Shown: positions 28,690 through 38,160 of the stretch, one piece after another
Layout of the letters: every line of letters starts with the position of its first letter
Position numbering within the stretch: position 1 is the stretch's first letter
Source of the DNA: TTA-H9 sp002071415
GTDB taxonomy: Bacteria; Bacteroidota; Bacteroidia; Bacteroidales; TTA-H9
Assembly: GCA_035411425.1 (NCBI GenBank)
Contig: DAONSX010000004.1
Span: 1 to 64,000, forward strand
Reading direction: 5' to 3'
Length of the DNA: 64,000 bases
Made by a program: the position numbers and the translations under genes
The notes under the pieces: model-generated
What the model was told of the DNA's origin: nothing
The model's input: the letters and a program-made list of their open reading frames with translations, nothing else
Database searches by the model: none

Positions 28690-31524
28690 ATGAAAATACC
28701 GACCATATCATTTTTTACAATCGGAATCTTTTTACTGTTTCCCCCTCCTCTCTCATTTTCTCAATCCGCTACTCTGGGCCCTGTTTCTCTTTCTCTGAAA
28801 AAAGGAATTGTGCTAAGATCTTTCACCGATACCAAAAATAGAGCCTTGACTCCTTCAACTTTGATACCTTTTTTTGCTTTCGATATAGATGATCAGGTTG
28901 TCGATCCTCAGGAGTTTAAATGTTTGCAACAAGGTGATAGTCTTTATTTTAGAACCGACAAAATGGAAGGCTCAATGGTTTATATAAACTACGACAAGGG
29001 AGCAAAATTCAGGCTGAGGATTCGCAATAAAGATAATGTAAAACATAGTGTTTCGAATGTTTTACCTTTTGGGAAAGATTCACAGAGTATTTATATTACG
29101 GGTGCCGGGAACTTTGAATGGCCTTATTATCTCAATCGTTCACAGCTTTTCAGACCTGGATATGGACCTATAGGGGTAGTTCTACCGGATAATGCCTGGC
29201 ATCTTGGATTTAGCGATATTCCCTTAGAAATCTCGAACAAGCGTCTTTGCGGCTTGGCAAGAAGAGCCGGTATAAGCAAGGGTAATTTTACCAGATGGCA
29301 CGCCGAACTCGAACCAGGAGGGGAGGTGATCTATCACCTCTGGCTCGACACCCACGAGGGAGAATGGCAAAATGGCTTGAAATTGATGTTTCAGGAACGT
29401 TATCTGTACGATCTGGATGACTTTAATAATTCGCTCTATGAGCGTCATGATCTATCTTGGATAAAATCTGCATGGATTATACTGCTTCAGTCGGCCTGGG
29501 ATCACGAATGGTATGATGCGTTGATCCATCAATCTATTTATGAAGAAACACTTTCGAAATACGATCGGATGGTGGGTGGCTATGATGTTTTTGCGATATG
29601 GCCTACATGGCCTCGCCTTGGACTCGACCAGAGATCACAATTCGAGCTCTATGAAGATCTTCCTGGTGGATTGAAACAACTCAAACATCAAGCAGAACTC
29701 GCTCACGAAATGGGGAAGAAATACTTCCTTTCTTACAATCCGTGGGATAAACCTGAACAGGAAAAATTTCACAGGACCAATCTGAAGAAGTTGCTCGAAC
29801 AAACCGATGCCGATGGTTTGGTACTCGACACAAAGGGCGAGTCGGACGCCTGGTTGCAGAATCTTGCCGACAGCGTAAAGCCAGGGATTATCATGTATTC
29901 GGAAGGAATGGCCGTTCCGAAGAATATGACGGGAATAGTTGCCGGAAGAGTTCACGATGCACTCTATATGCCTCCCGTCTTGAATCTGAATAAACTCATC
30001 AAACCCGATTTTGCCATATTTCGTGTTCTGCAAGTTGCCGACGGAGAGTTACATCGCGAAATTGCTGCGGCTTTTTTTAATGGATATGGAGTAGAAATCA
30101 ACACCATGCGTCCAGGCAGGCCTGCTTCTCTGCAAGATGACCTCTTCTTTCTGGGTCAAACTACCAAAATTCTGAGAGACAACCAGAGTGTATTCTTCAA
30201 TTATAATTATTTACCCCTGATTCATACACAGATGGATAGCATCTATGTCAACAAATGGGAAACCGACGAAAAAATCATATATACCATCTACAGTTTACGC
30301 CCTACTGGGTTCCGTAGCCCCTTATTCGGATTCGACGAATTGCAGGTCACCAATTCAAGCATCACAGAAGAACCTTATCATTTTGTCAGCCTTTGGAATC
30401 ACGAAGAAATTCAAGCCGTAAAAATGGATGGGAAATATTATTTACCTGTGAATGTGGCTTCGTTCGATCGGGCCTTTTTGGGAACCCGAAGTGAGGCTCA
30501 AGTAGAATGCATAGCCGTTTTGCCTAAGCTTTTGGAAGTCGACCTGGAACACGATACTTTGTATTTTGGTTCTTCCTTCGGAAATCGCATCGAGATTACT
30601 GCCGGGAATCCATCTTATTCGAGCAGGACCTTCCCTTTCGACATGGGGAAAGGTTTTATTTCACTCTATGAAACCTTCGGGCGTTACGAAGGGAAAATCG
30701 TAATCCAGCTCTATGGAGGGAATGAATTATTAGACGAGAGGATTGTGAAAATCGACCCAGGAAGTCCAAGATTGATTGTTCGCCAAGAACAAACCAATAA
30801 ACCAGCCATTGCTCCGGAAGATATGATTTTCATTCCGGGAGGGAGATATGATTTTGTATCCTATGATGATGAAGATGATGATGAACCTTTTATTTCTTGT
30901 CCTTACCACAATGACACTCTTCATTTAATCATGAAATCCTTTTATATGGATAAATACCCTGTTACCAATCAACAGTTCAAAAATTTTCTCAAAAAAAGTC
31001 ATTATTTTCCCGTTGATACCACGAACTTCTTGAGACATTGGAAGAATGGTGAAATTCCGTCGGGTATGGAAAATCATCCCGTTGTCTATGTGAGTTACCA
31101 AGATGCTAAAGCTTATGCCGATTGGACTGGGAAACGACTGCCTACGGAACAGGAATGGCAATATTCGGCTCAAGGGAGCAGCTTTAGGAAATGGCCCTGG
31201 GGTGATACCTTCGATGCGAGCCGCTGTAATTTCAATGTTTATCATACTACAGCCGTCGATGCTTTTCCTGAAGGCATAAGTCCATTCGGTGTGATGGATC
31301 TGGTAGGCAATGTTTGGCAAATTACGGGCGATGTTTACGACAATGGGGCTTATTATTTCAATGTGATCAAGGGAGGCAGTTATTATAAGCCTGGCAAAAG
31401 CCAATGGTATTTGAAAGGAGGTCCTCGTCCACTTTCTCACTCTCAGATTCAACTTATGGTTGGCCCTTCGTTCGATCGTTCCTCTACGGTGGGATTTCGC
31501 TGCATAATGGATGCAATAGAATGA
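28690..31524 (+). CDS. Exported TIM-barrel glycosidase-like protein fused to a SUMF1/FGE domain
   Basis: A 944-residue protein with a signal peptide (residues 1-24, ends in LSFSQ), a beta-sandwich N-terminus (to about 210), then a barrel-like section (about 265-520). That section contains YDVFAIWPTWPRLGLDQ, KYFLSYNPWDK, ADGLVLDTKGESD and GIIMYSEGMA; the Asp near 380 and Glu near 405 are candidate catalytic acids by analogy with GH31/GH36-type enzymes (inference). A beta domain (about 560-700) leads to a C-terminal formylglycine-generating-enzyme-like domain (about 709-943): MIFIPGG, MDKYPVTNQQFKNF, HPVVYVSYQDAKAYADWTGK, RLPTEQEWQYSA, GVMDLVGNVWQ and GFRCIMD. The SUMF1 part lacks an obvious second catalytic Cys pair and is probably a binding or structural module. 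The substrate is unknown. Confidence 0.75.
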   Translation: MKIPTISFFTIGIFLLFPPPLSFSQSATLGPVSLSLKKGIVLRSFTDTKNRALTPSTLIPFFAFDIDDQVVDPQEFKCLQQGDSLYFRTDKMEGSMVYINYDKGAKFRLRIRNKDNVKHSVSNVLPFGKDSQSIYITGAGNFEWPYYLNRSQLFRPGYGPIGVVLPDNAWHLGFSDIPLEISNKRLCGLARRAGISKGNFTRWHAELEPGGEVIYHLWLDTHEGEWQNGLKLMFQERYLYDLDDFNNSLYERHDLSWIKSAWIILLQSAWDHEWYDALIHQSIYEETLSKYDRMVGGYDVFAIWPTWPRLGLDQRSQFELYEDLPGGLKQLKHQAELAHEMGKKYFLSYNPWDKPEQEKFHRTNLKKLLEQTDADGLVLDTKGESDAWLQNLADSVKPGIIMYSEGMAVPKNMTGIVAGRVHDALYMPPVLNLNKLIKPDFAIFRVLQVADGELHREIAAAFFNGYGVEINTMRPGRPASLQDDLFFLGQTTKILRDNQSVFFNYNYLPLIHTQMDSIYVNKWETDEKIIYTIYSLRPTGFRSPLFGFDELQVTNSSITEEPYHFVSLWNHEEIQAVKMDGKYYLPVNVASFDRAFLGTRSEAQVECIAVLPKLLEVDLEHDTLYFGSSFGNRIEITAGNPSYSSRTFPFDMGKGFISLYETFGRYEGKIVIQLYGGNELLDERIVKIDPGSPRLIVRQEQTNKPAIAPEDMIFIPGGRYDFVSYDDEDDDEPFISCPYHNDTLHLIMKSFYMDKYPVTNQQFKNFLKKSHYFPVDTTNFLRHWKNGEIPSGMENHPVVYVSYQDAKAYADWTGKRLPTEQEWQYSAQGSSFRKWPWGDTFDASRCNFNVYHTTAVDAFPEGISPFGVMDLVGNVWQITGDVYDNGAYYFNVIKGGSYYKPGKSQWYLKGGPRPLSHSQIQLMVGPSFDRSSTVGFRCIMDAIE

Positions 31525-31548
31525 CAATAGGATTTTTAAGTTATTTCC

Positions 31549-31556
31549 TACATTTG
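31549..31556 (+). promoter_or_regulatory. -7-like promoter box for the aminotransferase
   Basis: TACATTTG, 45 bases before ATG 31601 and downstream of the preceding stop; no -33 TTG at the usual spacing. Confidence 0.45.
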
Positions 31557-31600
31557 CGCTTTCTTAATGGAGAATACCTTCACTAAAATATAAGAATTTT

Positions 31601-32803
31601 ATGGACTATTTGTCGAAACGTGTTAAAAACATGGAAGAATCGGCCACACTCGCTATGACGAGCAAAAGCCGTGAATTGGCCAGTCAGGGTTTAGATGTCA
31701 TCAATCTTAGCATTGGTGAACCCGATTTCAACACTCCTGAATTCATCAAGGAAGCTGGCAAAAAAGCCATTGATGAAAATTACACTCATTATCCTCCGGT
31801 CCCTGGTTATCAGGATTTAAGAGAGGCGATATGCATTAAACTTCGTCGAGATAACCAACTGGAATACAAACCCAATCAAATAGTAGTTTCTACCGGTGCC
31901 AAGCAGGCTCTGGCCAATTGTATTCTAAGTACTGTCGATCCCGGAGACGAAGTTATTATCCCTGTACCCTATTGGGTTTCTTATACTGAACTGGTTAAAC
32001 TAGCTGAAGGCAAACCTATTTTTGTAAAAGCCACTGTGGATAACCATTTTAAGATTACTGCCAAACAATTGGAGGAAGCAATTACTCCTCGTACCCGATT
32101 GTTGATATTCAACTCTCCCAACAACCCCTCGGGTTCGGTTTATAACTGGCAAGAATTGAAATCATTAGCCGAAGTCCTGGCTCGTCATCCTCAGGTTCTT
32201 ATCCTTTCTGACGAGATTTATGAATATATTGTTTTTTCGGGGAAACATTGTAGCCTGGCGTCTTTCCCCGAAATAAAAAATAGAGTGGCTCTGATCAATG
32301 GAGTATCGAAAGGATATGCCATGACAGGCTGGCGTTTGGGTTATATTGCCGCTCCTCAAAATATAGCGAGTGCTTGTAATAAGATACAGGGTCAAATTAC
32401 TTCGGCAACGAGTTCAATAAGTCAACGTGCTGCAATTGCTGCCATGCTCCGGCATCCCGACGAAACTCCCGAACTCCAGCAAATGGTTTCTGCCTTCATC
32501 CAACGTCGTGATATCGTTTTGAATCTTCTGGCCGAAATCCCCGAAATAAAAACCAATGTTCCGGAAGGTGCATTCTATGTTTTTGCCGATTTTTCGGCTT
32601 TTCTTGCTAAATCTGACGGAAAGAAACAAATTCATAGTATAGATGATCTATGCATGTATTTGCTCGAAAAAGCCCTGGTGGCACTCGTTCCCGGAACTGC
32701 CTTCGGCGACCCACAGTGCCTGCGTATCAGTTATGCAACATCCGAAAATAATCTGGTAAAGGCTCTGCAAAGAATAAAAGAAGCGTTGGCCTTGTTGCAT
32801 TGA
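31601..32803 (+). CDS. PLP-dependent aminotransferase (aspartate aminotransferase, class I)
   Basis: A 400-residue fold-type I aminotransferase resembling the Igamma-type aspartate/prephenate aminotransferase. Seen: INLSIGEPDFNTPEFIKEA, STGAKQALANCI (cofactor phosphate region), NSPNNPSG with Asn174, ILSDEIYEYI with Asp204 and Tyr207, the PLP lysine Lys237 in GVSKGYAMTGWRLGYI, and the C-terminal substrate Arg in CLRISYATS. It interconverts aspartate and oxaloacetate using glutamate/2-oxoglutarate. Exact substrate range cannot be decided. Monocistronic with its own -7-like box. Confidence 0.9.
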   Translation: MDYLSKRVKNMEESATLAMTSKSRELASQGLDVINLSIGEPDFNTPEFIKEAGKKAIDENYTHYPPVPGYQDLREAICIKLRRDNQLEYKPNQIVVSTGAKQALANCILSTVDPGDEVIIPVPYWVSYTELVKLAEGKPIFVKATVDNHFKITAKQLEEAITPRTRLLIFNSPNNPSGSVYNWQELKSLAEVLARHPQVLILSDEIYEYIVFSGKHCSLASFPEIKNRVALINGVSKGYAMTGWRLGYIAAPQNIASACNKIQGQITSATSSISQRAAIAAMLRHPDETPELQQMVSAFIQRRDIVLNLLAEIPEIKTNVPEGAFYVFADFSAFLAKSDGKKQIHSIDDLCMYLLEKALVALVPGTAFGDPQCLRISYATSENNLVKALQRIKEALALLH

Positions 32804-33721
32804 TGCATTCGCCTCTGTTTTTAACCTTCATCTTTTGGAGGTAAAAACCCTCTTGTCATCTTCTTCGAATGCTTAAAATTTTTCAGAAATTACTGTATCT
32901 GAAAAAAGGACGATCATTACCAAATTCGATATTTCTAAACTTTCAAGCCTAATCGATTGTTATTCCCAATTTACTCGAATGAGTCTATTCCTTTTAAATT
33001 TTAGGAAGATGGATTCATATTCCTTATCAAATATTATTAACCCACAAATTCTTGATGATTGATACCGGCATTTTTATACAGAAAAATCATTTGCCCAATG
33101 TGTGTCGATTTTTGTTTTTGAAATATGAACCGACTGAAAAGGATTAGAGCGCAAACCGAAGTCAGATGATCGCTGGTGAATTCAAAGTACGGGAATTTAT
33201 CAGTAATTACCGCCAATGAGGATATCTATTTGAGGAAACCAATCTATTCAGAACCGGGCGGAAATATTCACCCGATCACAATATCTCGAACTGTGAATGA
33301 GCCTGATGGAAGTTTTCTTATCATTATCGTTGCGAATTTCAGAAGATTTTTTCTTATTCTCATCATCCATTTTTCCCAAAGTTGAATTCCTGAGATGCAC
33401 AATAACATAGAACATCCTATAGCTCTGAAGGGGAAAATAGCAAAATATTCCATAGTATATATGATGTAGATATATATTAGCTTATGGTACGATCATCTCC
33501 TGATCCAAGGATGAGAGTTATAGGTTTCCATCTGATGATAGAATTTGCTGAGAAATCCTTTGCAAATGATTAACAATCTGACAATTCCCGAAAAAACTAT
33601 TGTTGGTGTTGTGGTAGTTAGAAAAATTATATTAATTTAATACAAGATTCAAACTGAATTCAACCAAATCGTTTATTTTTACACTGTAAATCCATCAATT
33701 ATTAACTAATTAATATTCAAC
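32804..33721. other. Long AT-rich intergenic region
   Basis: About 920 bases with no convincing gene, tRNA or repeat. Small open frames at 33176-33385 (plus) and 33268-33453 (minus) have no signal peptide, domain or promoter. Alternating AT runs lie near 33456-33480. It provides the leader of the following T9SS gene. Confidence 0.4.
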
Positions 33722-36241
33722 ATGAAAATAAATTTAATAAATTTCAGAAAGTTAAGCTGGAGAACACTGATAACCTTTATAATATTTGTGATAAGTGGTT
33801 ATTTTTCGTTTTCGCAGACAGTAACCGAATTGGTGGTGCCCAAGTATATAGGTGCTAAAAATGCTTCGGGCATAAATAATGAACGTACGCCATTTGCTGT
33901 TTGTTATCAGATTATGGGTTTGGATCCCAATCAGGTTTATGACGTTAAAACACAGATTGGCCTTGTAACGGAAGCCTCGACTGTTTGGGGAGCTGGCAAT
34001 GTTTGGGATCCTATTTCTGGCTCATTTTCAGGGAATACCGTTGTTGATGCCTTTACTACCAATGCTTCGGGAAGCGCTATTTTTTGGATTTACTATCAAC
34101 CCACAGGCAATAGTTCGCGTTTTGGAGCCGGGCAACAGCACAACTTGCGATTAGGCTGGAGGCCCTCGGGTGGGTCATTCCCATCGAATCCTCAGTTCGT
34201 TGGTAGTAAAATAATTACCGCTCTCGACATTGCTCCTAATGCTACTACCCCCGAGACTACCGATGATGGGGCTTATATCAAAGGCACAGCCAATCCTGCA
34301 GCAAGCGGAAAATTTGTATTACTTTTCGACAATGTGAACGGTACGGGCGATCCGTTATTTTCCTATCAAATTCGTCAAGCTCTGCCGGTCAATACCAATC
34401 AGTCTATGCTCAATCCCGAAATCAATGATATTTACCTGCAAGCTGGGACAAGCATTATAGGCGATTATCCGGCAGTTGTTCCAATCAGTGCCAACAATCC
34501 CAATGGAATCAGGCGCATAGAGTCGCGCAACGATGACAATGCTATCTATGCATTTAGTACCGATGCCGATGGAATCTGGCCTAGCGGTGCCAATACTACC
34601 AATATGAATCGTCTCGATATACGCTATATCACTATGACTGATGCTCCATTGATACCTCAGGGTATACCCACGGTTACAACTGTTGCAACCACTAATATTA
34701 CTTACAATAGTGCTACCAGTGGTGGGACGGTTACTGCTGCGGGAGGAAGTTCGGTATCTGCCAGAGGCGTTTGCTGGTCAACTTCACCTAACCCTACTAT
34801 TGCCGGTTCCCATACCACCAATGGTTCGGGATTAGGTACTTTCACAAGCCAGATTACAGATTTGGAGCCAATTACAACTTATTATGTAAGAGCTTATGCT
34901 ACGAATACCTACGGAACGGCTTATGGGAATGAAGAGACATTTACAACCCTCACCGCTCCTTATCCTCCTATTATTGATTTTGTGGCTTCCAGCACTAACA
35001 TCAATGTGGGGAATACGGTTAATTTTACCGATTTAAGCACAAATGGACCTACTTCGTGGTCATGGTCTTTCGTGGGAGGCATTCCACCCTCGTCTAACCA
35101 GCAAAATCCTTCAGGAATTCTTTATTCTTATCCTGGAGAATATACCGTTTGTTTGACCGCTTCGAATCAATATGGAAGCAATACTCTGTGCAAGGATGCC
35201 TATATTAATGTACATGCCCCTATTGAGGCAAAAATTGTGATAACCGAAATCATGTATAATCCTCCCGAAACAGGTACCGATAGCCTCGAATTTATCGAAC
35301 TCTTCAATAATGGAGCCAGTGCCATAGATCTCGAAGGATTCTATTTCTCGGAAGGAGTAACTTATACTTTCCCTTCTTACTTGCTTGCTCCGGGTGCCTA
35401 TGCAGTTGTGGCTGTAAACTCTCAAGCCATGCAGAATACATTTGGTATTTCGACCTTGCAATGGAGTTCTGGTGCATTGAACAATTCAGGCGAACTGATC
35501 CGGCTAAAGGATAAATACGGGTATACCGTGGATTCAGTTTATTATGACGACGCCCTGCCATGGGATACCCTCGCTGATGGCTGGGGCCCATCTCTTACTC
35601 TCTGTAATCCAGACCTCGACAATTCCTTGGCAGAAAATTGGACGCATAGTATGGAATTCGTTACCGTAAATGCCAATGGAGATAGCATCTGGGCTACACC
35701 GGGTGGGCCGTGCATCATACCTGTCCTTCCTGTTGCCGATTTCGTTGGTAACCCACTTTCATTGATGACAGGAGAAAGTGTTCAATTTACCGATCTTTCA
35801 ACTGGCCCCAATATTACAAACTGGGAATGGATTTTCGATGGAGGAACACCTGCTACCTTCTCGGGTCAAAACCCTCCACCCATTTACTATTACGAATCTG
35901 GCCTTTATGATGTTACCCTTAAAGTAACTAACGAATTCGGAACAAGTACAGCTTTCAAACCCGAATATATCACTGTGTTAATTGATGCTATCGGCGATGA
36001 CATTTCTCTTATCCCGATTTCAATTCAGCCTAATCCTTCTACTGGAAAAGTAAATATTAAACATAACCAAGGCAAACTCTTATTGGAAGTATTTAACCTG
36101 GTAGGAGAAAAAGTTTATTCTCAAGAATTGAATCCGCTAACTCAAGACGTCGATCTTACTCCACTCCAAAAGGGTATCTATTTTATGCGATTCACTAATG
36201 ACAATGGAGTTAAACTTACTCACAAACTCATACTTAAATAA
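33722..36241 (+). CDS. T9SS type A protein with PKD and lamin-tail domains
   Basis: An 839-residue exported protein. Signal peptide: residues about 1-31 (ends FSFSQ). After an N-terminal beta domain (about 35-305) comes a fibronectin-like repeat of the 'ARGVCWSTSPNPTI ... TTYYVRAYATN' kind (about 315-412). A PKD domain follows (about 418-500; VNFTDLSTNGPTSWSWSF, YPGEYTVCLTASN), then a lamin-tail domain (about 505-660; IVITEIMYNPPETGTDSLEF, IELFNNG, LEGFYFSEG) and a second PKD domain (about 672-755; VQFTDLSTGPNITNWEWIFD). The tail ISIQPNPSTGKVNI ... GIYFMRFTNDNGVKLTHKLILK is a type A sorting domain. Likely surface or matrix protein; no enzyme motif seen. Confidence 0.88.
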   Translation: MKINLINFRKLSWRTLITFIIFVISGYFSFSQTVTELVVPKYIGAKNASGINNERTPFAVCYQIMGLDPNQVYDVKTQIGLVTEASTVWGAGNVWDPISGSFSGNTVVDAFTTNASGSAIFWIYYQPTGNSSRFGAGQQHNLRLGWRPSGGSFPSNPQFVGSKIITALDIAPNATTPETTDDGAYIKGTANPAASGKFVLLFDNVNGTGDPLFSYQIRQALPVNTNQSMLNPEINDIYLQAGTSIIGDYPAVVPISANNPNGIRRIESRNDDNAIYAFSTDADGIWPSGANTTNMNRLDIRYITMTDAPLIPQGIPTVTTVATTNITYNSATSGGTVTAAGGSSVSARGVCWSTSPNPTIAGSHTTNGSGLGTFTSQITDLEPITTYYVRAYATNTYGTAYGNEETFTTLTAPYPPIIDFVASSTNINVGNTVNFTDLSTNGPTSWSWSFVGGIPPSSNQQNPSGILYSYPGEYTVCLTASNQYGSNTLCKDAYINVHAPIEAKIVITEIMYNPPETGTDSLEFIELFNNGASAIDLEGFYFSEGVTYTFPSYLLAPGAYAVVAVNSQAMQNTFGISTLQWSSGALNNSGELIRLKDKYGYTVDSVYYDDALPWDTLADGWGPSLTLCNPDLDNSLAENWTHSMEFVTVNANGDSIWATPGGPCIIPVLPVADFVGNPLSLMTGESVQFTDLSTGPNITNWEWIFDGGTPATFSGQNPPPIYYYESGLYDVTLKVTNEFGTSTAFKPEYITVLIDAIGDDISLIPISIQPNPSTGKVNIKHNQGKLLLEVFNLVGEKVYSQELNPLTQDVDLTPLQKGIYFMRFTNDNGVKLTHKLILK

Positions 36242-36262
36242 ATCAAATTCCATTTATTTATA

Positions 36263-36306
36263 AAAATAGCCGGGGTTCGGATGGAACTCTGGCTATTTTA
36301 TTCATT
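36263..36306 (+). terminator. Hairpin terminator after the PKD/lamin-tail gene
   Basis: aaaatagccggggttc (36263-36278) pairs with gaactctggctatttt (36284-36299), 16 bp including two G-U pairs, loop of 5, followed by attcatttaat. It lies 22 bases after the stop codon. Confidence 0.8.
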
Positions 36307-36445
36307 TAATCTTTTAAATTCCAGAAATACTATTTTCTGTTCATTACATTTTGATGAAATTTATCTTTAAGTGAATAAACTCTGAATAGTATCATCTACT
36401 GAGTTAAATTTTGGTTAAGCTGTAAAAGAATTCAGCTTTTCGTTT

Positions 36446-36453
36446 TATTTTTG
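36446..36453 (+). promoter_or_regulatory. -7-like promoter box
   Basis: TATTTTTG, 23 bases before ATG 36477, downstream of the preceding terminator; no TTG at usual -33 spacing. Confidence 0.45.
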
Positions 36454-36476
36454 TAATGTAATTAAAAAATTAGATT

Positions 36477-38078
36477 ATGAAAAAAGTCCTATTATTCGTC
36501 GTGGCAATAATTATGGGCTTCAATCTTCAAGTCTTTGCTCAGGGTATGGAAGATTTCACAAATTTTCCAGAAACTGGGAATAGTTATCAGGATGGTAGCT
36601 TTGTGGGCTTGGATGGAAGCACTTGGACTTACACGCAATGCAGGGGTGATATTGCCATTGCCTTACCTACACCAACCTTAGGGAAAAACCGCACCCCCAC
36701 GTCTTCGGTAGAATCAGGACTAATTCCAGGTGGAATTGGGGTTTTGAGCTTTGATTTTATGCAGGCTTTTTCCTCCAGTGTAAACCTCGATGTTTATGTA
36801 AACGGAGTCTATATTACATCGGTAACTTCCAATAATGAAGTAAATATCGTTAAAAACTCTGGAGACATCACTGTAAATGTTCCGGGTGATTTCAGACTTC
36901 AATTCATTCAGCACAACACCAGCGCCGGTCAAGTGAGTATCGATAATATGGTATGGACAGGATATACTATTACAGCACTTCCTGAACCTACGAATTATCC
37001 CGAGAATTTTTCGGCAAACGTTGGCCCTTTCAGCATAATTCTCAATTGGGACGATGCCACCACAGGAGCTCAGGTCCCACAGGCTTATCTTATAAAAGCC
37101 TCTACATCCAATAATATTACTGCACCTATAGATGGAACACCCGTACCCGATGATTTGGACCTATCCGACGGAAGTGGTGCTAAAAATATAGTTCAGGGAG
37201 TAGAAACTTTTACCTTTACAGGTTTAGCTAACAACCAAGTCTATTATTTCCGCATCTACCCTTATACCAATACGGGTTCACTTATCGATTACAAAACGGA
37301 TGGTAATGCACCCTTTGCTTCGGCTTCAACTCTTTATATGTCCCTTATTCATTCTCAAGATTTCAACGATCGTACTTTTGGCTCTTGGACGGCGGTTAGT
37401 GTTATAGGTGATCAGCAATGGACCATAGATACCATTCATGGAATTGGGAACACCCCTTGTGCTAGAATAAGTGGATATGCTACTACAAGCAACGCTAATG
37501 AAGATTGGCTTATCAGCCCGAAATTGAATTTTGCAAACTACACGAGCGAGATCATACAATTTTATAGTGCGAAAAATTACACAGGCCCTGATATCCAAGT
37601 AATGGTATCTACCGATTATTCGGGTTTGGGTAATCCCAATCTCGCTTATTGGGAAAATCTCGATGCAGTGCTCTCGCCTGGAGGATGGGCATGGACATTT
37701 TCAGAAAACGTCGATATTGCTAATTTCGCCTCAGGTAATCTATATACCGCCTTTAAATACACCAGTACGGCTACCGAAAGTGCAACTTGGGAAATTGATG
37801 ACATCAAGATATGGGGTCATCAGGAGATCGGAATAGAGCAGACTGAAATTCACCAAATTAGCATTTCGCCTAACCCTGCTAGAGAATTTGTAAAAATATC
37901 AATACAACATCCTTCCGAACTTCTTTTATATTCTCTTACAGGAGAAAAATTACTGCAAATCCATTTATCTCAGGGAACAAACTCTCTGAATTTGCAAGAT
38001 TATCCATCGGGCATTTACATTATTAAACTTGTTCCGGAAGGTTATCCACCCGAAGTATATAAGTTAATCATTCGATAA
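36477..38078 (+). CDS. T9SS type A protein with fibronectin and 'choice-of-anchor' domains
   Basis: A 533-residue exported protein. The signal peptide ends in QVFAQ (about residue 21). Residues about 25-160 form a beta domain; about 170-280 a fibronectin type III repeat (SIILNWDDATTGAQVPQAYL, NQVYYFRIYPYTN). Residues about 287-450 resemble a cleaved-adhesin/choice-of-anchor J jelly roll (HSQDFNDRTFGSWTAVSV, EDWLISPKLNF, ATWEIDDIKIWG). The tail ISISPNPAREFVKI ... GIYIIKLVPEGYPPEVYKLIIR is a type A sorting domain. The fibronectin block is similar to that in the 4564-8283 protein (both contain a YYFKIYPY/YYFRIYPY strand), suggesting shared ancestry. It has its own -7-like box. Confidence 0.87.
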   Translation: MKKVLLFVVAIIMGFNLQVFAQGMEDFTNFPETGNSYQDGSFVGLDGSTWTYTQCRGDIAIALPTPTLGKNRTPTSSVESGLIPGGIGVLSFDFMQAFSSSVNLDVYVNGVYITSVTSNNEVNIVKNSGDITVNVPGDFRLQFIQHNTSAGQVSIDNMVWTGYTITALPEPTNYPENFSANVGPFSIILNWDDATTGAQVPQAYLIKASTSNNITAPIDGTPVPDDLDLSDGSGAKNIVQGVETFTFTGLANNQVYYFRIYPYTNTGSLIDYKTDGNAPFASASTLYMSLIHSQDFNDRTFGSWTAVSVIGDQQWTIDTIHGIGNTPCARISGYATTSNANEDWLISPKLNFANYTSEIIQFYSAKNYTGPDIQVMVSTDYSGLGNPNLAYWENLDAVLSPGGWAWTFSENVDIANFASGNLYTAFKYTSTATESATWEIDDIKIWGHQEIGIEQTEIHQISISPNPAREFVKISIQHPSELLLYSLTGEKLLQIHLSQGTNSLNLQDYPSGIYIIKLVPEGYPPEVYKLIIR

Positions 38079-38160
38079 AATATTTGAAGGGAAGCCGATC
38101 TTTGTGATAAACTAGGTCGGTTTTTCTTTCTGGTACGATACGTGCGTAATAATGGCTGTT

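Noticed and set aside
28690..31524. The SUMF1 fusion as a GldK/GldJ homologue
   Set aside because: It has a signal peptide without a clear lipobox and a large barrel region not found in Gld proteins; only the SUMF1 fold is shared.
33176..33453. Two short frames in the spacer before the PKD protein
   Set aside because: No signal peptide, motif or promoter; AT-rich chance frames.
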